The translations under genes were made by a program, and so were the position numbers. Positions 1-14,202 of a DNA stretch of 64,000 nucleotides are shown here, piece after piece; position 1 is the first letter of the stretch, and each line of letters begins with the position of its first letter. Below the pieces are notes generated by a model. The model worked only from the letters and a program-made list of their open reading frames with translations, ran no database searches and was not told where the DNA came from. Origin of the DNA: Fennellomyces sp. T-0311 (taxonomy: Eukaryota > Mucoromycota > Mucoromycetes > Mucorales > Lichtheimiaceae); NCBI GenBank assembly GCA_025266875.1, contig JALLLT010000006.1, forward strand, positions 434,001 to 498,000, written 5' to 3'.

Positions 1-982
1 TGCTCGAATCGATCGCAAAAATGATACTTATACACGACAAGGATGTCATGGACGTGTTGAACCACGCCAGCGCTATCGTTATGCCTTACTCTGGCGGATT
101 CTCGTACACTTTAGCAAACATGGCAAAAAGCGTCGCTTTGGGCATCTTTTGGGATGCGAACCGATCCGCCCCAACGTTTGATAAGGCCCGATGGCATGAC
201 TTGCAGCACGTCTTTCCTTACCTGTGAGTCTCCTTTTTTTAATCCTATCCAAGATTACTAACTGCTTATAATAGGTGCGATTTACTTGGCCCTCTCACCC
301 TTGGGCGCACTGAGATGTAAGCTAACCTTATTCAACACTTTGTCATATATTCATCAATACATCCTAGAACCACAACTGATTTTGAAATTGTGCTCGAGAG
401 CGTTAAAGTAAACTTGACCAACTTTTTGCCCAAGAGTGTGACGCACACTGCAGAAGGTCGGTTCAAGTTGGCCGCGCAAGAAGATCAGTTCAAGGCTGGT
501 CAAAATGTATACCATATGAGCGACGTCTCTTTGTATACTTTGTAAGCGACTACTTTTTTTTAAGCAAACGTATTCTCACATGTGATTACACGCAAAGCAA
601 CTCGATGGCATTGGTGCTTGATGCCAGCTACGTGTACAAGAAGCGAACTGGTGTGCCGCTTTACATGGATTATGGTCGAATACACTCAGAGGCCCACGAC
701 GTGGCTGTGGCTGTGGATATCATATCGACGGAGGACAAGCCTCTTTCTGTTCGCAAGTCAGAGTGTACCATAGGTGACCTGGTCCTTCGTTTTGATGAGA
801 CGCAGCATGGGTAAAGTTCTAGAGTTAGTTCATATGGAAACAGTGGAGCTAATGACAAGATTAGCTTCCTGAACACGCTCCAAAAGGCAGCCTTCAAACG
901 CAAAATCACTGCAGTTCTCAAGGACATGGCATCCAATATCATCGAACGCATGATATCTCAAGTGGAGCTTGCTTTGCTGTAA
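1..982 (+). CDS. 3' part of a protein with a possible HAM1-like/BPI-like C-terminal domain (5' truncated by window)
   Basis: Proposed exons are <1-223, 275-316, 368-541, 598-810 and 865-982, ending at TAA 980-982; all splice phases close and the introns are 51-56 nt. The reading frame is open to the window edge, so the true start lies outside. The visible C-terminus contains alternating beta-like segments (FEIVLESVKVNLTNFLP, DLVLRFDETQHG) followed by an amphipathic helix rich in I/V/L/K. This resembles the C-terminal end of fungal HAM1-like proteins with a BPI/LBP-like lipid-binding fold, in which a 'K-V-x-I' strand precedes an 'SKH...L' segment. That assignment is an inference from pattern only; the function is unproven. 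The gene is followed by more than 3 kb without a recognisable gene. Confidence 0.5.
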
Positions 983-3900
983 CATAGCAACGTACATATC
1001 TCAATCCACATCAACATCCAACGTTTGCACACTCTCACATGCCATAACTTGCTCATTAAAGTACTTTCTAGTTGATTATACTTATGAATGTTGATATAGG
1101 CCACTGGTGAACCAGGAACACCTTGCATAAGATTGACATACTTGTGCTCGGTTCAGCTACTCTACACTCAAATAAAAAAAGAAATACCATCTGCGGAACA
1201 CCATGTGATGCGTCGTATACGAGCCGTCAGGTTCGAAGCTGGTCTCTCCACAGACGCTCTCTACTACCGTGGAAAACGCATCGGTCGCACCGACTGGGGT
1301 GGGCATAATGTAAAGAAAAAGGTCGGGGGAGCAACAGTATATTGACTCCCCACGTTTGCAAGGCGCCGCAGAAGTTTATATCGTTTTGGTGCAACGAAGC
1401 TAACGAAGCTTCTTTTCCTGGAATTCTAGAGTCAATCCAAACTCTTCGACAATTGAACACAAAATCGTCAGTGCCTCCACGACCATTATCTTTAGACGCA
1501 TGACTCCCATCCCAACAATTCCGTCGGCCATCCACATCATAGCTCCGTTCGTTCAAATGTATAAATATATTAAGAGTATTTTGCTGACTACGCGATAAGA
1601 GGAAGAGGAGACGAAGAACGGCGAGCGAGCGAGATAGACAATAGTCAACTCAGTACGGAGGTTGGTAGACGTTTAGACGGCCACACGTTCCACATTCGTA
1701 CAGATTCTTTGTTGGCCCGCATGGAACGAGTGGAATGAAACTATGTTCAAGAATGAGTCGTCCGGTTTAATAGAGAGCATTCATCATCTCTCGTTTTACC
1801 AAAAAGTGAAGCATTCGTTCGACTTTACAAAGTAGACATCGCGGGCTGAACAGTTTGGACAAGTCCAAACCTGGTTGCCAGATCTACGTTTGAAATTCTC
1901 AAAGCCAACTATACAAAGCAGTGTATCAGTAAATGTTGGTCATCATTCATTTCAAAGGACACCCACATGTAAAGCAAAAGAACATATTTTTTTTGCAGGA
2001 AACCTAGTAGAAACGGTCTTTGTTGCGCTGTGCTTCAATTAACCGCTCTTGGCATTGTTTTGCTCCTGCTTGTGATACCATCCTGCCTTAAGTGTATCCG
2101 ACAATGCATATACCTGGAGCATTCCCATGGTGTCGTGAATCGCCACCGTGAAATAGTGTCATGAGCCCTTACTGCTGAAAAAGCGGTCATTTACTGCCCA
2201 GGATAGCTTAACCAGCTCCTGCACTCTCTCGTCTCTGCCCTTCCTATGGCGTCTCTTCCTTGATGATCCGTATGAAATTCAACTGTTGCAAATGGAACCA
2301 TGTGATTATTTTCAGGCTCGATATCGACAGGTTTTTCCAAAAAGGTAACGCAATAGCAAACTGAACTTTTCGATCCTCGGCTGATCGGCACAACTCATGA
2401 TGGTTTTTACTAGCTTAAAAGTCTGCTATATGTAGAGCGCTCTTGTGGGGATATCTCACTGTTATGAAACCTGTGAGTAGACATTACCACCAAAAGTTGT
2501 CACAAATGATATGGTGATGAATTACACATTTCATTGTTGTCGATACTGCAGTGGTTGCCCAGCACCTTCATCTTTTATATCCCGATATGGAGTGACGAAG
2601 CTTACCGAGGACACACTCACCTATGACGAACTGCATTTTTCAGACCTTCAACACCCACATACCTGAATTACTTCTTAAGTATGAACTTCTCAAAAAACGC
2701 GCCCAGAACACTTTAGGAGTGGATGGTTTAACACCTAAGTATTAAAAGCGTCTTAGACAAGTAGAAAATTGACTTCATCACTAATAACTGTGATGGGTTC
2801 TTGACAATACAAGTATGTATTGTAAGTGTTTTTACACGTAATTGAGTTGCCCAGCAGTAACATCACGAGAGAGAGAGAGCTGATGTGCGGCTACCCCCAA
2901 TTGTTGTCAACGATTATTGGCCAGTCTATGCAAGTTTAACTATGGTATTCACGGTTTAGTACCTAGGTTCTCGGTACGTATATAATATGCATAAGCGCAA
3001 ACATCTCAAAAAATCTTCCAAATGGTTCAATGCACACTTGCGTTTGTTAGCTAATTAATTGCAATCAGTATAACATTAGTCCTTCTGTACGCATATCAAC
3101 CGCGTAAGATCGATTACATTGCAATACTTAACTAGCCACTATTGTTACTGATGGTGCGCGCGATACATCGTATTAAAGCAGCATTATACAGTATAAAAAT
3201 ATGCGCTGCAGCTGATATAATAAGGGTCCGGATATTTATAGGCGCCACGAGATGAATCAGTGATCCTCTTTCCTAGGGGTAAGCAATCATCCAATTTATG
3301 TGCATGCGAGTCATAAGTGTACTTTGATTCCGGATAAAACACGGGTGGAAATATACTGTAAAGTTTAATAACAAACATTTATAAAAACTCCCGAGAATAT
3401 CGCTCCAAGATAGTAGGTACTGGGCCACATAAGGGTACCGTAAGTGGAGAATGGCCTCTAGATGACGATACCGCGAATGTAAAAGCGCATTTGCTTTTCT
3501 ACAAGATTAATTTAGGTTTGGAGTAGATGACATCTCAGATTCACACCTTAGATAGTACTGCAGATACCTAACATACATGCGCAGCAACATCTGTGAGTAC
3601 TGGTACGAATGAGATACAAAAGTTACCTCATGATAATATGTACATCTCATCCATAGTATCAATGTGTGCTCCAAACATGTTCAGTGGATGGGGTTGGATG
3701 GAACTTCTGAGAAATTAGAACAATTAATCAATTGGCTTTACCCGAATCATAGTACGCTTGTCCCGTAATAGCACGGTGTCCATAAAGGACTGTTTTGCAA
3801 TGATAAAATAAAGAGAGGGGTCTATCTGTATAAATGCATGAAGAAGGTTTTACTTATAAAAATCGACAGGGATGATGGAAAGATCTATTACGTAGCACAT

Positions 3901-4091
3901 GATTAAGTACGCACATAGTATCATAACGGTGCTGAAAGTGACATAAATAAAAATGCACACATACATACTGGATAAAAGAGAGACATAAAAAATAGAGGAT
4001 ACTCGACTACAGCTGCTATAGCGCCCAGAATATGAACTTAAAACCATAAAAAAGAAACAAGAAAATGAAAATTTGGATGCAACTGAGAAAG
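983..4091. other. gene-poor interval
   Basis: About 3.1 kb with stops frequent in all frames and only short open frames (up to about 110 codons near 1227-1556), none with a recognisable motif or convincing intron-exon chain. There is a short GA-rich repeat (about 2869-2880). No RNA gene or transposon end was recognised. Confidence 0.5.
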
Positions 4092-5674
4092 TCATGTATT
4101 GAATACAGTGCCATGATAATATTCGTAATTATGCACATTGCTCCATCGCACAGAGTCCCCTACGTCCTCCTCTCCGGTGGCCATAGAAGCTGAAGATGAC
4201 CACATTGGCTGTATGCTATAGGAATTCAGCTCCGAAATTTGTGGTAGGACCTTTTGAGGTGCTCCTGGAATGGTTAGGTGCGGTGAGGTTGTCTTGGATG
4301 CAAAAGCATCTGACTGGCCTTGGTACCATGAAAGGTGAGCGCCGATGGAATTGTCACCAAACTTTAGGTTTTGTAAAGAGAAAATCGTCATAGCTGCGTT
4401 AGCATGCGTATCCATGCTGCAAGAATAGTTAGAGATCGATCGGTAATAAAAATGGTCATTCAAGGTTTACCTTACTAAAGCATAACCCTGACCTTCTTTA
4501 TCTGCGGGCTGCAGATAAACGTGAGATACATATCCATACTGCTGGAAGCTAGATACAATCATTTGCTCTAAAGTCCGATAGTTAAGTATGCATGCGCATC
4601 CAGCAAACTAAAGGCTTACTTGTTGCATCGGATGGTAGATCGCTTATCTGAATTGTTGTCACGTGGAGAGGTGCTTCTGCAAATATCTGTTCGTAGCACG
4701 TGTTGCTATCATCATCTTCGGATGCCGAGTCGCTCTGCATCTCATCAAATTCTATGCAGGGTAAGGCATCCATCTGGCAGTGCAGTCGAGTATTGTCCAG
4801 TGATTTGCCATTGAACAATCGCAAGGCAGATTCGGCGGCTTCTCTGCTTATGAAACTCGCAATAGAGGCATTGGTAAATTTACCCGTTGATTCGTTCCAA
4901 GCTGGTCGCAAATCGCTATATTATAGAGTTAGCATGATGAAAGCGTGGAAGAAACCTGGGGTACGTACACCAAAGTTTCCTTGAATGGTTGGAGCAACAT
5001 AGCGGTGTTGGTGACCGGCGGGATATAAATAGAAAAATGAGCTTGGCTTCGGGGCTCCTTCCATTTGGCAACGACACACTATATAAGTGATAGACTCTGT
5101 TAGCGCCAAGCGAAAAAAAAAAACCATCGGGAGAATATGATTAATTAAAGAATTACCCGTCCATAAAGTGAGCGACCGTCGATGGCCAAATAAGCTTGTG
5201 CAGCGTTGTGATGATCATGAAATTGAGCATAGGCATGATGACATGTATCACCGTCGGCAAGCTTTATAATAAAAAGAAAACGTTTGTGTAATGTTAGGAT
5301 CCATTTTTTTCACGCCAAGTCCCAAGTTGGAAGTTCCCAGAGTTCGATTAGATGCAAGGGGCCAATCACAGTTCTTCATGATGGAAGATATGGATAAGAT
5401 AACTTTCAAGTCCTTGACTCCATCAAACAATAGCCTTGACTTGATGGAGACTTGGTTTGTGTGTGTATGGGATATGAAAAAGGTATAAGGTGTGTAGGGT
5501 CGAAAGGAGTGGAGGAGGGTTAACCGTTTCGCTTACACTCCAACAGTCGGTATCTTGCTCCATCTGAACCTGGTCGACAGACGCAATTGTAGAAAGAATA
5601 GCACACAATATGGATTCATTGACGCGAGAATCCAAATTGCAGAGATAGAGGGTTTTGCAGCCTTGATTTGACAT
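4092..5674 (-). CDS. divergent three-RRM RNA-binding protein, Pub1/TIA-1-like
   Basis: Exons on the minus strand are 5674-5537, 5261-5157, 5078-4969, 4915-4620, 4567-4471 and 4416-4092 (356 aa; all phases close). RRM1 (about residues 7-90) begins KTLYLCNLDSRVNES and continues AYAQFHDHHNAAQAYLAIDG. RRM2 (about 95-165) contains HFSIYIPPV and DLRPAWNESTGKF, matching the 'D..VMWD..SGKS' pattern of TIA-1/Pub1 RRM2. An acidic SASEDDDS linker follows. RRM3 (about 203-285) has TTIQISDLP, GYVSHVYLQPADKEGQGYAL and MDTHANAAM, parallel to the 'YDTHEQAA' segment of Pub1/TIA-1 RRM3. Members of this family bind U/AU-rich RNA and act in splicing, mRNA stability and stress granules. Several RNP1 aromatic positions are replaced here (see findings), so RNA affinity may be altered. 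Intron 1 (275 nt) is unusually long for this window. Confidence 0.75.
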
Positions 5675-7886
5675 GAGTTTATGATCAGGATAAAGAGAGG
5701 TTTTTGAGTAATTGAGAAGAAAAGAAGTTCCTTCGACTCAAAAATTTGGGAACAAAGCCTTTTTATTTGCCCCAGATTTTTCATCACAGCAAAACACGCT
5801 TCCTTTTGTACCACTGTGCACAATCTACACCGTCAGTCCATAAAAAAAAGCATGCACACCCCTCTCTTTCTTTCCTTGTCTCCGCTATATCATGTGGGTC
5901 TATTTTGAATTCTCAGCGTCCCATCGCTTTGTTTTTGCCACGGATCAGCGCCCTCCCTGATCAGGTCATAAAGCGATCAGATCAATTACGTCAGTTTGTC
6001 TCTGTTACCCCGAACCAGTTGTTGATGGCCCGATCTCAGAACGTCCGAAATGATACACACACTTTTTACCCAGACGCATAAAAACGTTGTTTTTCTCACG
6101 TATTAGCCATTTAAAACCTTGCACAGTATAGCGGGGTTACCTGATATTCACATCTTACTAACCGTAAGCTTACCATTTGCACTGTCCGCTTTTAATTACC
6201 TTGATATTCACCGAAATTAGCAAACACCTTGTTAGAACCAATTAAAAAGAGCTTCATAGCTTTAAATACTTAGCAAGTACTTAATCCTCATGATGATTGT
6301 TATACCAGCCCATCATCAATCGGCATATTCCTTTAGTTACGTGATCAACCAACTTTGTCTAATCATGGATGGAACCATAGGTTTATTGGGATTAATCCAG
6401 ATAACCATGATAATGGCTTTCCTAATTACCTGCTCTTCACCTTTCTAATTATTGTATATAGCGTTCATTTTACTCTGTAAAAAGTATACAAGAACTCCAC
6501 AGTATGCATTCGTTGCTTATCGGCAATTAATATAAGTGCTACTCACCTGGTAAACTCGGGAGGGGAAAATAATACATAGCATGTCTCGATATTTTGAAAC
6601 TGAAAATGTTGTACGTATTATATTAGTGATCGAAGTGAAAAAAGTTACTAAATAACAAGCACAAACTCTCTGCGTTGGAAGTTAATTGCAGAAAATGAAC
6701 TGATGGAACAGTTTGAAGGAGAAAAAGGGCCGGATTGGCTTTCGAGAATAGATAGTACCGATTCACCACATATTCTGCATGTACGTACACAAACAAAGGA
6801 ACCCACTGGCCACTGGAGCCAAAAATGTCATTAAACATATGGTATAGTAGTACTGTTAAATCATAGTGAGTAATAATTTTCTACCAATACCGTCCAAAAC
6901 CTGGCGCTTGTTACAGGGAAACGCGGGATTGTGGTAATAAAACAAATCCCACGTAGCGCACAGCCTTTGTCGTTCCCCTTATCTGGGCGGAGGATTTTCA
7001 TTTTCTACTCTGTACATACGCCAACACATGCAATACATACGTAACTGCTGACATAACCACCACATATGCTACGGGCGAACATACGGAGTGATCAGTTAAT
7101 GTGGTGTGCGTTTATGTTCTACGCTGATGCTTACGTACTAAAAGACGCTATAGGATATCGTCACCTTTAATCTCAAAACTTAACGGTGATGTGGTACCTA
7201 TATGTTTGAAGTGGCAAACCATACATTAGGCTTATTACGTAATTTACATCCGACAGAGACACATATCTTGCGTGCTTGTCATGCTATGTCTGTGTCGTAT
7301 TGAAAATGCTTAAAGCGAAAAGTTACGCTATCAGTAGCTAATAGAAGTAAGTGAAACATGAAAAAACCGGTACTTACCAATCTGACCGTGCGCCTTGTTG
7401 AAACATTGAGTCATGTGTATCCACCTTAATGTTGCATCTATGGATACCCTTCATCACCTGATGCCTCTTTACGCAGTTAGACATGTGCATAACCAATAAT
7501 AGCAAAGATACTAGGCATGTACCAAAGCTTAGAGCTGACATTGCGAACGATAGTGCTATTCAGCCAAATACTCGAGTCTTTATATTTCACCCGAAAAGGA
7601 AAAATCATCCGCCGGAAGCAAAAGGTGACATTTGATTTTAATGAGACACCTAGCGAGCAGTTGTCACATTTTATCATACAATCAGTAATCCTTCGTAATG
7701 TATTAAAGCAGTATGTGACGCAAGATGACAGACTGCTTTGCGCATTAAACACGGCAACGCATGGCATATTTTGAGATGATCTTGTGTTTAAACGTACCTT
7801 GTTTGCGAAACTCCGATTTTGAAAGCGTACAAGAGGCCTGCTCGCGGAAACGTTTTGCTTTGCTTGTTGCTTTACATTTTCCCATA
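5675..7886. other. gene-poor interval between RRM gene and kynureninase
   Basis: About 2.2 kb shared as upstream sequence by the RRM gene (minus) and kynureninase (plus). Only short open frames are present and they overlap each other on both strands (for example 7477-7774), so they carry no evidence of coding. No repeat or RNA gene was recognised. Confidence 0.45.
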
Positions 7887-9521
7887 ATGTCGTCTTGGGT
7901 AATTGACCATTTCAGAAACCTTTCTTCCACCGTTGGCCATGAGCCCAACACTTTGAAATTTGCCGAGCACTTTGATAATGAGGACACTTTAGCCAAGTAT
8001 CGCAATGAGTTTGCTATACCTATCAAACGCAATGTATCTGGCGATCACCCACACAATGGCAAGTATAATGAGCGTGCAAGCACAAGACAAGAAAGCGTAA
8101 TTAATATGTTATATCATTAATAGAATCCGAACTCGATAAGCCTTGCAATTACTTATGCGGTAACTCGCTCGGCTTGATGCCAAAGCGTTCTCGCGAACTC
8201 GTGCAGGAAGAGCTCGAAGTATGGGCTACACGGTACATATCTTTTGAAACAGTGCAAAACCGCCGCTAACGGATGAATAACAGAGGCGTTGAAGGCCATT
8301 GGAATCATCCTCACGGTCGTCCCTGGGCCACTTGTGATGAGAGTGTCAAAGAGGGCCTTGCGCATATCGTCGGTGCCAAACCTAGCGAAGTTACTGCCAT
8401 GAACACGTTGACCGTAAACCTGCATACCATGATGGCGGCGTTCTATCGTCCCACTGCGGAGCGTTTCAAGATCGTAATCGAAGCCAAGGCGTTCCCATCA
8501 GATCATGTAAAGTTATCGTGAGAAAAAAAATCGCTTTAGTGCGACAATGCAGGAACACTGACAATGTATATTTTTCCACGCTTTACAGTACGCCATGATG
8601 TCACAGCTCAGACTGCACGGCTATGATCCGGAAGTCGGTCTTGTCACTATCGCCCCTCGCTCGGGTGAGGCTACCTTGCGTACCCAAGATATCATCGATA
8701 CCATTCAAAAGGACAACCAGATTGCCGTTGTGCTACTTAGCGGCATCCAATACTACACTGGCCAACTGTTCGATATTGAGACAATTACCAAAGCGGGCCA
8801 CGATCACGTAAATACAAATAGACCGCATGCAACAACAAACATCTGGGACTAACATGGACATACTCAGGGCTGCGTCGTGGGCTGGGACTTGGCACACGCT
8901 GCCGGTAACGCTCCATTGAAGTTGCATGACTGGAATGTTGACTTTGCCTGTTGGTGTACCTACAAATACATCAACTCTGGACCTGGTAACATTGGTGCTG
9001 TATTTGTGCATGAACGTCATTGGCAAGGTGATCGACCAGGTCTTGCAGGCTGGTGGGGTAATCAAAAGGCCAACCGCTTCGAAATGTCCCCCACCTTCCG
9101 ACCAAGCGAAGGTGCATCAGGCTACCAAATAAGTAATCCCAGCGTTCTAAACATGGTGTCTCTGCTTGGTTCGTTGGAGTTGTTCCAGGCTGCCACAATC
9201 GAAAAGTTGCGTGAAAAGTCTGTGCAATTGACCGCCTATCTCGAGTATCTCCTCATCACCGAATTGAAGAAGCACATCGACGCCGGCCATTTTAGGATTC
9301 TGACGCCATCCGATCCAAAATCTCGCGGTTGCCAGCTTTCGCTTGATTTCCCAGAAAAGATGCTTACCATTTTTGAGGGATTGCAATCTCGCGGTATTGT
9401 ATGCGACGAACGTAAGCCCACTGTCATCCGCATCGCTCCCACACCTATGTATAATTCGTATGCAGATGTATATGATGTTGTGCACAACCTGGGTGAGATT
9501 TTGGACCAGGTGTTCCCTTGA
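7887..9521 (+). CDS. BNA5: kynureninase (L-kynurenine hydrolase)
   Basis: PLP enzyme that hydrolyses kynurenine or 3-hydroxykynurenine to anthranilate or 3-hydroxyanthranilate plus alanine, in the cytosolic tryptophan-to-NAD (de novo) pathway. Exons: 7887-8073, 8124-8232, 8284-8506, 8589-8807 and 8868-9521; 463 aa, the usual family length. Diagnostic segments are NYLCGNSLGLMPK, RGVEGHWNHPHGRPW, AFPSDHYAMMSQLRLHG, GWDLAHAAGN (PLP ring Asp) and CWCTYKYINSGPG, whose lysine (about K279) should form the Schiff base. GRPWAT and RIAPTPMYNSY are also typical. The first splice uses a GTGCAA donor rather than the stronger-looking GTATAA 11 nt upstream, because only the former keeps the frame open. The gene is convergent with the glycosyltransferase 182 bp downstream, and AATAAA follows the stop at about 9524. 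Confidence 0.96.
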
Positions 9522-9703
9522 TAATAAACTATTTATGTAATGTGCGCATATTTGACCTCGTGTACAACGGCTATGTCCAATGCACCAAAGTGTGACAGCA
9601 TCTAGATCATGACTAGTTATTATCAGCATATACAGTAGCCTTTATACTTTTGAAAGAGGAAAAGTACGTAATTACATTGGATTGCTCTAGGTTTAAACGC
9701 GAT

Positions 9704-10780
9704 TTATACATGGTATTTTGACATGAGATACTCGTAGACATTTCCAGAAGGCTCATCGGGTCTCGGATCCTTCCAATAGTACGCAAAGGCGCTATCGATC
9801 CAACGACGCATATTGGGCTCCTCGCCATGAGCAAAGGGGCTCTGTACGCTGTTGGACTGCTTACATTTGGAAGGCGCGGTGTAACACCAAGGGACTACCA
9901 TCCAAGGTTTGATGCCATTGCGAAGAATACGCTGATAGACGCGATAATACAATTTGCCCAAATTCACCTTGGTTATCTTTTGCTCCTCCTTGGCCTCGGC
10001 GATCAATTCACAGAGATACGGTGAGTTTTCTCGGAAATGAAGCATTCCGGTACCGATAAATGGGTTTCCATCCACACTGGTGAAACAATCCGCTTGTGCG
10101 ACCCATTCCAATTCCAGTAAGGGCGTCAGCTCACGGACGAAAAAAGTGGTTGGCTCAAACCAGACGCCACCATACTGATACAGAGACAACAAGGGAATCA
10201 ATTCCATGTTGCGGGACACTTTGACTGTCACTCGGGGGTCGTTTTCGACTTCATGCCAATGCGGCGACGATTCGAGCGAGCGCTTGTTCGAGTCCGTCCA
10301 CACAACGAGACGGGACGAGTTGTGCTGTGTAGCAAGGAACGACTGGACAGTTGCAAGTTCAGTCAGTCCAAACTCGTCAAATCGGGTATGGAAAACCGTG
10401 GGTTCCGGTGTGGTTGAGGGTCGTAACATGGATGCGAAGCCAAAGCAAGTGTCGTCCTGGAGACGGTGCCCCGGAATAAAGTTGTAGTGATGGCGATAGA
10501 CACCTTGTTGGTATTCATCAGGAAGTTTTTCGAAACAGCTGGCTCCGTGTGAAAGGTCCTCAATGACAACGGGCTGCGGTCGAGCAAGCCAATCACGAAT
10601 GTAAATCCGCATGTGGGTATCAACTCGGCAAACGATGAAAAAGGTAACGATAATTGGAGCAATAATCATTACTGCCCATTTCAAAAGATTGAATATAACG
10701 GCATGGGGCTTTCTGCGCGCTCGAGTTGCGAATTGGTTGAGGCTCGTATAGACTGATGAAGTAGACCACGTCCACCGCAT
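9704..10780 (-). CDS. GT32-like type II membrane glycosyltransferase with altered DxD motif
   Basis: Single-exon gene, 358 aa. A basic N-terminus (RARRK) is followed by one hydrophobic segment at about residues 28-51 and a luminal domain, the topology of a Golgi type II glycosyltransferase. The sequence YQYGGVWFEPTTFFVREL (about 201-218), VAQADCF and GTGMLHFRENSPYLCEL match the DXD sugar-transferase family (Gly_transf_sug, GT32, which includes Och1 and alpha-1,4-galactosyltransferase-like proteins). In that family the YGG block normally runs into Asp-x-Asp, which binds the nucleotide-sugar metal; here it reads Glu209-Pro-Thr211. The protein could be a catalytically weakened or re-specialised member. 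Donor and acceptor are unknown. It sits 208 bp downstream of UGP1 in the same orientation; a functional link through UDP-glucose is possible but unproven. Confidence 0.8.
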   Translation of the reverse strand: MRWTWSTSSVYTSLNQFATRARRKPHAVIFNLLKWAVMIIAPIIVTFFIVCRVDTHMRIYIRDWLARPQPVVIEDLSHGASCFEKLPDEYQQGVYRHHYNFIPGHRLQDDTCFGFASMLRPSTTPEPTVFHTRFDEFGLTELATVQSFLATQHNSSRLVVWTDSNKRSLESSPHWHEVENDPRVTVKVSRNMELIPLLSLYQYGGVWFEPTTFFVRELTPLLELEWVAQADCFTSVDGNPFIGTGMLHFRENSPYLCELIAEAKEEQKITKVNLGKLYYRVYQRILRNGIKPWMVVPWCYTAPSKCKQSNSVQSPFAHGEEPNMRRWIDSAFAYYWKDPRPDEPSGNVYEYLMSKYHV

Positions 10781-10988
10781 CGTGGTTAAGCGTGGTTAAA
10801 AGGCAAAGGGCGATCAGCGGGTCTGGGTTTTGAATTTGCTTTTTCCAGAGCTGATCTGCGGATCTGTCTTTGGGATATGCCTTCTCTTTTTTTTATAGTT
10901 GCGAATATATTTCAGATGGAAGAAATGCTATGGACAGTGTATAGGAAAGAAGTAAGGGTGTGGAGGTGGAGGGAATAAGAAAGTGTGT

Positions 10989-12797
<1,809 letters not shown>

Positions 12798-14202
12798 TTC
12801 GTAATGAGGAATGAAATCAAGATGAAGAAGAAGCTTCTCGTACGCTCCAACGCCCTTTATGGGCATTAGTTTGGGATCGAAAGTCCGCTCCCGGCAAGGG
12901 CAGTAAACGCCCCAAAAGCCATGCATGAATACCGGGAAAACTTCGCACTCTATTTCCCTTGTGAGGGATCGATAGCTTCTCATGTTGGAAAATCTTACGG
13001 TTGTTTCCATGACAGTCCATACCGTAACGATGAGTAATCCCTCATGATCGCTAAGCAACAAGTTTTTTTTTGTTGTTGGGCAATATTACCGGTCGTGACC
13101 CTTATCGATCCGAAAGTACCCAATCCCAATCCGTCAGTTTCGATCCGTGACCAGTCCCTGCAGTATTGATTGGTCATCCACATAGAAATATATACATTCG
13201 GTTTCTTTTGCATACGATGGGCGATGTAGATTGATCTTTTTCTTCATCCTTCCACAATCTTTTTACGGTGCTGATGCTTTTTTTGGTGTTCGGGCTTCTC
13301 ACTCCGATTAAATTGCGAAAACCTGTGCCGATCGTTTCGTCTTGATCGGCTCAAGCCCAGGTTATCATTGAGCTTTGCAACTAATTATGGCTAAATTTGT
13401 TCCTAGAAAGGTACAGTCTCTCGTTCAATCTCTCCTCTGCATGTCGGACTGGCTCCAGCTCTTACTACTAATTCTCTGTCTGTTCCAAGTTATAGTCCGG
13501 CACCTGGAGTTTATTGTTTAGTGAAACGGTAATCTCCGAGCTCATAAAATGGGGAATATAACAGTGGGCTCAACAAAAAGTGAAAAAAAGACCCTGATTC
13601 AAGAATCCAGGGACACTTCAAAGACCGCACTTATTTTCCCGTAGATCTGCTCGCTTTCGCGTTGTTCCCGCTCCTGTCAGCCATTCAGCCACCTTATGTT
13701 TGCACTGATTCCTTGTAGCAAAGAAAAAGGTAGAAGATTTGTTTGTGGCTGGTACATTGTTTACGCCCAAAATATCTTGATATATTTATCCCGTCTATTT
13801 TTACCAAGGGATACAAAAATACACCGTCTCTTCAAAAAGCCGCCTATTACTACCGCCGAACGGCAAATGAATAAGCGAGGGGCATTTTACAAACATCGAA
13901 CATATACATTTATTTGGTAATGAAGCACAACCTAATCTATTGTGGGTGACGTGGGTATGGTGAGACACACAGTCGGGGTGGCATTCGCATGAACTTTAAT
14001 AATACTTGGCAAGCGGTGCGACCGGCTGCGCATGAGCGCATACAAATGCATTCATCAAGAAGGATTGCAGGCGATTTGACGACTTTTCCATCTGTTCAGT
14101 TAAGGTCTGGCTATCGCTACCTAGTATCACAACCCATCACGGGCACAACCAGAAATCTCGTAAGCATCGCCGAACCTTGCGGCAAAAAAAATGTAGACAT
14201 GC
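12798..14202. other. intergenic interval with one possible micro-gene
   Basis: About 1.4 kb upstream of UGP1. It contains pyrimidine-rich tracts on both sides and no recognisable conserved protein. The only item worth noting is a possible two-exon short ORF at 13387-13561, listed separately. Confidence 0.4.
13387..13561 (+). CDS. possible two-exon micropeptide (about 29 aa)
   Basis: ATG at 13387 opens eight codons (MAKFVPRK) and runs straight into GTACAG. An 85-nt intron-like stretch (13411-13495) contains CTACTAAT and ends in TATAG. The following 21 codons end at TAA 13559-13561 and form a hydrophobic stretch (SLLFSETVISELI). The arrangement could encode a tiny membrane-associated peptide, but the piece is short enough to arise by chance and no family is recognised. 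Confidence 0.22.
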
